Shown here in pieces: positions 57,401-64,000 of a stretch of 64,000 nucleotides of DNA. Source of the stretch: Ceratotherium simum simum (Eukaryota > Chordata > Mammalia > Perissodactyla > Rhinocerotidae); contig NW_004454229.1 in assembly GCF_000283155.1 (NCBI RefSeq), positions 8,748,505 through 8,812,504 on the forward strand, given 5' to 3'. The translations under genes and the position numbers were made by a program. A model generated the notes under the pieces. The model was not told the origin of the DNA and did no database searches. It saw only the letters and a list, made by a program, of their open reading frames with translations. Within the stretch, counting starts at the first letter, position 1. Every line of letters starts with the position of its first letter.

Positions 57401-58037
57401 AAGAAAAAGAATTCATTCTTAACTCTAATTTGATATTCCAGGGCCCTCCTCCACCTCATGCTAAATTATATTTCCTGCTTTGTAACACCCTCCTTCCCGC
57501 TCATGTGCCTTATGGTCCAATGCAACTACCCAAACACACGTGTTTCCATTTACAAAGTTGTCCACACACCCCTCTACCTGCATACCCTCCCCTCTGCCTC
57601 TCTTCTTGATCCCTAGTCTCCATCCGTCAAAATGTTACCTATCCTTCCTGCTTCAACTCAGCATAGAGACTATTCTCATCCCCTAAATAATGGAAATGGC
57701 CACCTATTCTGAGCTTCCAGATTATTTTGCACATTTTTTAGCAGGTATTTCTTTGCTAACTGATTTAACAAACTATGCTATGGTATGAGGCCACATGATA
57801 CAATTGGGAAGCCACATTCCCTACCTGAGGGAGTTCCCATATAGAGGAGGACACAGGCAAGAAATAAGACACTACAACTATGAGAAAAATGTTCTGATAA
57901 AAAAAGGGTACCTAACCCAGATAGATACGGACAGAAGTAAAAATCTGAATTCATTTTTAAATAATGAGGGATAAAATAGTTAACCAGGCAAAATGCATGG
58001 CAAAGTGTGTTACAGGTAAAACCATTTTTTTGTGTTC

Positions 58038-58226
58038 TTTTTTTTGGTGAGGAAGATTGTCCCTGAGCTAACATTTGTGCCAATCTTCCTCTATTTTGTA
58101 TATGGGACACCACCACAGCATGGCTTGACAAGCAGTGTATATGTCCGTGCCTGGGATCCAAACCCATGAACCCTGGGCCATTGAAGTGGAGCACGTGAAC
58201 TTAACCACTATACCACCAGGCTGGCC
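58038..58226 (-). mobile_element. ERE SINE, antisense, left of the microsatellite
   Basis: Poly-T followed by GGTGAGGAAGATTGTCCCTG and ending CCACCAGGCTGGCC. It lacks one of the two tail modules. Confidence 0.9.
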
Positions 58227-58227
58227 T

Positions 58228-58234
58228 ATCATCC

Positions 58235-58287
<53 letters not shown>

Positions 58288-58348
58288 CCTACCTACCTAC
58301 CCACCTACCTACCTATCTACCTACCTACCTACCTACCTACCTACCTAT
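58228..58348 (+). repeat. Compound (ATCT)n(ACCT)n microsatellite
   Basis: About 120 bp of ATCT units passing into ACCT units with a few interruptions. It lies at the tail side of the next ERE, so it most likely grew from that SINE's A-rich tail. It is expected to be highly polymorphic. Confidence 0.95.
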
Positions 58349-58587
58349 TTTTGGTGAGGAAGATTGGCCCTGAGCTAACATCTGTTGCTAATCTTCCTCT
58401 TTTGGCTTGAGGAAAATTGTCCCTGAGCTAACATCTGTGCCAATCTTCCTCTATTTTGTATGTGACACACTGCCACAACATGGCTTGATGAGTGGTGTGT
58501 AGGTCCACACCAGGGATCTGAACCTGTGAACCCTGGGCTGCTGAAGCGGAGCATGTGAACTTAACCACTACACCACCAGGCCAGCCC
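58349..58587 (-). mobile_element. ERE SINE, antisense, right of the microsatellite
   Basis: Begins TTGGTGAGGAAGATTGGCCC and ends CACCACCAGGCCAGCCCCC. It has the full two-module tail. Confidence 0.92.
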
Positions 58588-58589
58588 CC

Positions 58590-58870
58590 ATTCTCTTGTT
58601 CTTAAATTCTCATGTCCTTGGAGAGGCCTTCCCAGCTATCTACTCTAAAATGACTACCAATCTGCTCCCAACACACACACCCTATGTCCACTCTCTTTCA
58701 AAATAGTCAAAGCAACCAAATTCCAATGTATAATTATAGTTTTATTTTTTATTTATTTGTCTGTCTCTCCAATCAGACAGAAACAGGAATTATATCTGTT
58801 GTGTTCACTGCTTTATACTCAATGCCTGGCATATAGTACATGCTCAATAAATATTGGTTGAATGAACTGA
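58590..58870 (+). repeat. L2 LINE 3' end
   Basis: TTGGAGAGGCCTTCCCAGCT, TTTATTTGTCTGTCTCTCCA and the terminal CTCAATAAATATTGGTTGAA. Confidence 0.8.
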
Positions 58871-59452
58871 TGAGTGTGGAACAAATGTGAAGCTTTCGAG
58901 ATGCTGGACAGCTTGTTGAGTTCAAGGAACTCTGAGTAGTATAGTATGGATGGAACACAAGGATGGTAGGTGAGTGGGAAGTACAGGTGAGGCTGAGAGT
59001 TTACCAGGGCCTGGATCATTAATGAATTTTATGTCTTCCTAAGCAGTTTGGGTTTCATTCTGGGAGCGATGGACAACCACTAACCATTTTAAAGCTGGTG
59101 GATGGTGAGTTTTGTGACATGATCACATTTGCACTTTAGAAAGTCTGAAGAATCAACTGAAGTGGAGGTGAGGTGGCCATTCAGGAAGTTGTTGCAGCAG
59201 TGCATCTGAGAAGAAATGAGGACCTGCATCATGGCTGTGCAGCAGGGATGGAGAAGTGGGAACGTTTTCAGAGTCATTGGAACAGAAGAGGCTGCACGGC
59301 AGGAAGGAAGGAGGAGTCAAGGACAACGCCTAGGGTTTTGGTTTGGGCAACTGTGTTTATTGAAACAATCACCAACACAGAGATTAGAAGAAAGGGACCA
59401 TATTTGGATGGGGAGGGTTGAGATTATGAGTCATTATGGAATTGTGAATTTC

Positions 59453-59708
59453 TTTTTTTTTTTTTAAGATTTTCTTTTTTTTTATATATATATATATATT
59501 TTTTTTATAATTTTATTTATTTATTTTTTCCCCCAAAGCCCCAGTAGATAGTTGTATGTCATAGTTGGACATCCTTCTAGTTGCTGTATGTGGGACATGG
59601 CCTCAGCATGGCCGGAGAAGCGGTGCGTTGGTGCGCGCCCAGGATCCGAACCCAGGCCGCCAGCAACGAAGCACACGCACTTAACTGCTAAGCCACGGGA
59701 CCAGCCCT
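59453..59708 (-). mobile_element. ERE SINE (short type), antisense, with long T/TA tail
   Basis: Flanked by GAATTGTGAATTTC at 59439-59452 and 59710-59723. The tail includes a (TA)n stretch at about 59482-59500. Confidence 0.94.
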
Positions 59709-59887
59709 AGAATTGTGAATTTCAAATAGAGTTATCCAGCAGGCTTATTAGAGTAGAGGAGAGAAATCTGATCTCAAAATTTTGATATCATTACCATAAT
59801 GATTATAATTAAAGCCCTAGATGTGGATGAGATCATTCCAGAACATATAAAGGAAGAACTGAAATAGGAAATCTGAAGAATATATAA

Positions 59888-60137
59888 TTTTTTTGGGGGG
59901 GGCGGTGAGGAAGATTGGCCCTGAGCTAACATCCATTGCCAATCCTCTTGTTTTTGCTTGAGGAAGATTGTCCCTGAGTTAACATTGTGCCAGTCTTCCT
60001 CTATTTTGTATGTGGGACACTGCCACAGCATGGCTTGATGAGTGGTGTGTAGGTCCACACCCGGGATCTGAACTCACGAACCCTAGGCCGCCAAAGTGGA
60101 GGATGAAAACTTGACCACTGTGCCACTGGGTGGCCCC
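59888..60137 (-). mobile_element. ERE SINE, antisense
   Basis: Poly-T, a run of G, GGTGAGGAAGATTGGCCCTG, ending CACTGGGTGGCCCC. Both tail modules are present. Confidence 0.9.
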
Positions 60138-60920
60138 AGGAACACATAAGTTTTAAAGAGATGAATGTTAGAATTAGAACTCACACATACACAAAACCAA
60201 AAACAAACAGTTTGGAGGAGCAACAGCCAAAGACGAGGAGTAAGAAATAATGATAACATGGAAACCTGGGGAAAAGCTAATATTTTTTTCCTTTGAAGGA
60301 TGGCATAGTCAACAGTTTAAGATATTCTAGAGAAGCCAAGTAAGGTAAGGACTTAAAGGTATCCATTGGATTTAACAAAGAAGTTATTAGTCACCTTACC
60401 AAAAGTAAGTTCACTGGTATCATAGGAACAGAAGTCCAGCTGCAGTGAGCTTGGAAAGATGAGCAGACGAGAGCTTTATTTTCAGCCATTTAATTGAGAG
60501 GGAAAAGACAGATAACAAATAGCTAGAGAGGGGGCATTGAGTTTCGGGTGCTTTCTTTTTCAATAGATTATAGTTATTGAGCCTTTGAGAACATAGGTTC
60601 TGTCAGAGAGTGCTTGCTATCCTCTATGTTGCCTTGTACATGGGTTATTAAATAAGTGTTTGTTGAAATGAGTTTCAAATCTCTAGATTCAAAGATAAGA
60701 AACAAACAGATTCCAAAGCTCCAGTGACTTTTGAATCACCTACTGCTGTTAGATCATCTATGTTATTCATTGTTTTCCCTTCTTGGTGGGGGGCACTATC
60801 ACAAGTTGACTTTTTATCCAGTATCTAAGGATCGGAAGAGATGGCCCTCTGACCATATTTAACAAAGCATCAGGAAATGGCTTCAACAGCAGGGATGACC
60901 AATGAGGTACGTTGACTTAC

Positions 60921-60981
60921 TTTGACTCTTTTTCATGTATGTCCACATCATCATAGATAATAGCTTCTTGAGACCTAAGTT
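60921..60981 (-). CDS. FYB2: FYB2, YDDV tyrosine-motif exon
   Basis: A 61-nt exon on the minus strand with acceptor TTGACCCTAG and donor TCAAA|GTAAGT. It encodes (E)LRSQEAIIYDDVDIHEKES(K). YDDV is the type of motif that, in FYB1, is phosphorylated and recruits SH2-domain partners such as SLP-76, so a signalling docking role is inferred. An alternative acceptor 7 nt downstream (CTTAG, exon from 60974) would break phase with the upstream 29-nt exon, so I chose the one at 60981. Confidence 0.82.
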
Positions 60982-62436
60982 CTAGGGTCAAGATAGGATC
61001 AAAATAGTCCATTATTAGGTATGGTTTATACAATCCCTGGCTTTCTAAATTATACACAATTACCTAATTATCCAGGTGCATCCCCAAGCCTGTTTTATGA
61101 AATTCTGATCATAGAATGCAGATAAGGTAGAAGGATCAAAGAACAAAAAGATTGTCCATTTTGGAAGAAATCCAACTGAGGGATTAAAAAAATTGATGCC
61201 CTAGAATCTCAAACACACACACACACATATATATTTATATCAATTTGATTTCATGCTGATCTCCAGATGTATGAACTGCTAAAAGGATCATTTTTAGACT
61301 AGGTTCCCAACGCCTTAAAACTGGACAAACATATTATATTGCTAGAATAGTGAGAGAGTTTTTCTTAATTCCTACAGGGAAAAATCCAGTTTAATAGAAT
61401 ATTAATGTTGATTTTTCTTCCATGATTTTTATTTCAAACCATTGGCAACTGCTCCTTTATAATAATCTTTCATAAAGTTGAATCTGACTTAGTGCGTGAT
61501 CATAATTACACATTTTCAGTTTAGGATATTCACATTCCTTGGTGCTCTATATAGAATTCCATAATGTTCAAGTGATTCACCACCTGGACGAGTTTGAGAC
61601 CTTCTGGCATATTTATTCATAATTTGTATTCAATTATTCATAAGTTTGGAAGGGAGTACAATGCATGCCTATTCTAAGTTGGCCTTTTTTTTTTTTTTTT
61701 TTACATACACCAAGGATATTTTGGGAGATCTATGATTTTACAGGTTTATAGAATCTTCGTTTGTTATTTAGTTCAGCCAACTCATATTTGTGGAATATAA
61801 TATACATTTGAATTGCCAAGTCAGAGTGAAATCAAAGTAGCTACCATGGCTAGAGCCCCAAAAGAAAAACCAACAAACAGCAAAACTCATGGCCCTCTTT
61901 TACTGACAGATTCAACTTACTGAACAGGTATTGAGAGCATACTATGCGTCAGGCACCGTGCTCCTTTGCACACTGTTATTTTTATAGCAAAGCAAACAAC
62001 AGTCCAATGGTCATGCTTAATTCAATTAGTATGTGGACTAATTGATCATGTTCAATTTATCATATTGTAATTACAGTGATCTGGTTGTCGAATCCTTCAA
62101 GAGGCTGTGTGGTACATATAAGGTAAAATGCAGATAGACGAGTACAAATCCCAGAACACTGAAGTATGGATGTGGGTCCTGGAGCCTCCCTAAAAAGGGG
62201 TGATAAGATCTATTTCTTTGGTATTTTAAGAGGCCTGATATCTAGTAGGCACTTGAGAAATGTTACTCATCTTCCCCAAAATAAATAATACTGTTGTATA
62301 AAATGTTTTCTTTGATTTTGATGTATCAATTTTTCATTAAATGTGGAATGCAGGAAGGATTACTGCTTCTCTTTCCCTGTCCCTGAATCTGCCAGTGCTG
62401 AGTAGTTTTATGCCAGCAATAAGCAATGTCACTTAC
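60982..62436 (-). other. FYB2: FYB2 intron
   Basis: A 1.45-kb intron with a (CA)n/(TA)n tract (61210-61238), a poly-T run (61687-61702) and a MIR fragment (about 61915-61990). No additional exon fits the phase between the neighbours. Confidence 0.7.
61210..61238 (+). repeat. (CA)n / (TA)n microsatellite
   Basis: ACACACACACACACATATAT-type dinucleotide tract inside a FYB2 intron. Confidence 0.85.
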
Positions 62437-62465
62437 CTAAATCAGGCAGCGAAATGGAAAATGCA
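62437..62465 (-). CDS. FYB2: FYB2, 29-nt micro-exon (tentative)
   Basis: On the minus strand, acceptor CAATCAACAG is followed by 29 nt and a consensus donor GATTTAG|GTAAGTGAC. It encodes (x)AFSISLPDL(E) in a phase that joins exactly to the YDDV exon (G plus AA gives Glu). The upstream polypyrimidine tract is reasonable. The length is small and I cannot recall the human peptide here, so the call rests on splice signals and phase only. Confidence 0.6.
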
Positions 62466-63439
62466 CTGTTGATTGACAAAAGACACAAAAGGGTTAAGGG
62501 AAAACGCCATGTTCAGAAAAATTAGCTGATACATCTCAAATAACATATTGATGACTAGGTTTCTTGATACAGATGTTTCTTGGTAAAGAAGTGAAGCAAA
62601 CCTTTCCTGCAGCTTTGTTCTGATCACTTCCCCATCTTTTAAAAATGAGCTTATTAGTCCCCAGTGATCACCTGTACCCCCTTCCTAACTAGAAAACCTC
62701 GGGCTGTGCCACAGCCCTATGGATGCTCTTCTCCATCCACAGCATTCTGTTTCTGCCTTCTGACCTTCCAAGATGCCAATCAGATCCATCCGATGTGGGA
62801 TAAGTGTGGAGAGAGAGAAGACAATTCCCTGGAGACACTGGACCCTAACTGTGTACATGTTTAAGCCAAAGGGATGACTTGAGGGGAGAATTCCAGGCCA
62901 GGGGAAATGGAGGATGGTGAATTGCTAAATGGGAGAGGATATTTGGCCCAGGTAGATTGTTTGATTCTCCTCAAATCTCACAGTTAAGGAGATCACGTGG
63001 AAGGAATTATGATGTGGTAGAAAAAAAATCCATGTATTTTAAGCAATTAATTTAACTTCAGTCCTACAGGTATGTTGGGGATACTCACTACAGGCCAGGC
63101 CCATGTGCTGAGTATACAGAATGATCAGACACAATTTCTGTCCTACAGTAGCTTGGGTTTAATGAGGGAGACCAAAAGTAAATTCACACAAGCCTTTGTG
63201 ATAAGGACATCATAAAGGAATGTCCTAAGGCACAGCACTTCCGGGAAAATCAGCTAACCTTCATGTCAGCCTCAGTCCTTCATTTCTAGATGAATACCAG
63301 CACCTATCCTATAGAGTCACCTTTGTGTTGGGTGAGTGCACCTAAGAGCATATGCCTGGGACAGAGCTGATGATCAGTGATCCCTGCTGTGAGGGTCTGT
63401 AAGACCAGACCAGACACTGTCAGGATTCGGTATGCAGGA

Positions 63440-63890
63440 TGGGGGAGAGGAATTACATAGTCACTGGAGTCAGAGAGCTGGATTTGACTCTCCTTTCTGC
63501 CACTTAGCCACTTCCCCTGGGCAAGACTCATAACTTTTCAAAGGCTTCATTTTCCATCTATGAAATGGAGCAACAAGTTTCTTTCTTTTTTTTTTTTTTT
63601 GTGAGGAAGATCAGCCCTGAGCTAACATCCATGCCAATCCTTCTCTTTCTGCTGAGGAAGACTGGCCCTGGGCCAACATCCGTGCCCATCTTCCTCCACT
63701 TTATATGGGACGCCGCCACAGCATAGCCTGAGAAGCGGTGCATCAGTGTGCACCCAGGATCGCCCAGGCTCCGAACCCAGGCCGCCTGCAGCAGAGCGCA
63801 CGCACTTAACCGCTACGCCACGGGGCCAGCCCTGGAGAAACAAGTTTCCATCTCACGGATTATTGTGAGGATTAGAGATGACACGTGGGA
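63440..63890 (+). repeat. MIR SINE split by an ERE
   Basis: CACTGGAGTCAGAGAGCTGG, TCTGCCACTTAGCCACTTCC at the left and GATTATTGTGAGGATTAGAG, GTGGGAAGCACTTAGTGC at the right are the two halves of one MIR. Confidence 0.75.
63581..63832 (-). mobile_element. ERE SINE inserted in a MIR
   Basis: Antisense copy ending ACGGGGCCAGCCC. The 15-bp duplication TGGAG[C/A]AACAAGTTT is at 63566-63580 and 63833-63847, with one mismatch. Confidence 0.93.
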
Positions 63891-64000
63891 AGCACTTAGT
63901 GCACCCCCTGCCCCCACACCTATTAGCACATATCCTGCATTCAAGGGCCCCTTGCTCAAAGAAGCCTTTCTTCACTCCTTTTTAATTGGGTCAGGGTGCT

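Larger units (their letters stand above)
58870..60560 (+). repeat. Old long interspersed repeat, copy C (interrupted)
   Basis: Shares with copies A and B the landmarks TTTGGGTTTCATTCTGGGAG (compare the 'deduced gain' part near 5640), GGAGGAGTCAAGGACAACGC and GATGTGGATGAGATCATTCC. It is broken by EREs at 59453 and 59888. Confidence 0.5.
51650..60920 (-). other. FYB2: FYB2 intron (9.3 kb)
   Basis: The largest FYB2 intron seen here. It is filled with repeats: a hAT-like remnant (about 51750-51930), EREs at 52085, 53168, 58038, 58349, 59453 and 59888, MIRs (52330-52490, 55349-55600), an old L1-type LINE (about 55640-57400), L2 pieces (57430-57780, 58590-58870), the third copy of the old long repeat (58870-60560) and a tetranucleotide microsatellite. 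Positions 53890-54480 and 54640-55330 show nothing recognisable. Confidence 0.75.
62466..64000 (-). other. FYB2: FYB2 intron, 5' exons beyond the window
   Basis: No further coding segment with matching phase was found. There is a MIR (about 63440-63890) split by an ERE and a fragment of the old repeat (about 63070-63240). The open frames at 62664-62864 and 63304-63531 lack splice support. The upstream exons of FYB2 are inferred to lie to the right of the window. Confidence 0.6.

Noticed and set aside
58228..58348. CRISPR-like array
   Set aside because: The units are 4 bp with no spacers. It is a simple microsatellite in a mammalian intron.
58135..58410. Open frame with repeated SIYL/TYLP units
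   Set aside because: It is the translation of the ATCT/ACCT microsatellite and its flanking SINEs, not a repeat protein.
60974..60976. Acceptor CTTAG as the start of the YDDV exon
   Set aside because: With this boundary the upstream 29-nt exon would meet a TGA stop in the required frame. The acceptor at 60982 joins without a stop.
61914..61990. Minus-strand donor-like GTAAGTTG after TACCTGTTCA
   Set aside because: The sequence is a MIR fragment (the reverse of TTGAGAGCATACTATGCGTC) and no acceptor or phase fits.

Overview
This is an intron-rich mammalian nuclear window. At least 17 tRNA-derived SINEs of the ERE type (GGCCGGCCC head, GGTTCGGATCC B-box) point to a perissodactyl such as an equid, rhinoceros or tapir. 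The sequence does not settle the species. A run of 100 Ns at 9411-9510 is an assembly gap.

Two genes are supported, and they converge tail to tail. On the + strand, positions 20221-34338 carry the last seven coding exons of PRKAA2, the alpha-2 catalytic subunit of AMP-activated protein kinase. They encode residues 80-552 of a 552-residue protein. All splice sites are GT/AG, all phases join, and the activation-loop threonine falls exactly at residue 172. Exons 1 and 2 lie upstream, so 1-20220 is intron sequence. A long 3'UTR with almost no inserted repeats follows, probably ending near the AATAAA at 41245.

On the - strand, 62465 down to 45432 carries seven 3'-terminal coding exons of FYB2, an ADAP/FYB-like T-cell adaptor. 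They were assembled by hand from splice signals and phase. They encode a YDDV tyrosine motif, a lysine-rich charged linker, a helical-SH3 domain and the C-terminus ending GWSP. The rest of the gene lies beyond the right edge.

The remainder is mostly repeats. A near-full-length antisense L1 (about 12405-19303) is frame-broken and carries three later ERE insertions. An old long repeat occurs in three copies. There are also L2, MIR and L1M fragments, two MaLR-type LTRs in opposite orientation, a hAT-type and a Tigger-type DNA transposon with clear target-site duplications, and a compound tetranucleotide microsatellite between two SINEs. I found no CRISPR, operon, tRNA gene, rRNA gene or new multi-gene system. 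The window reads as ordinary mammalian sequence with two conserved signalling genes.
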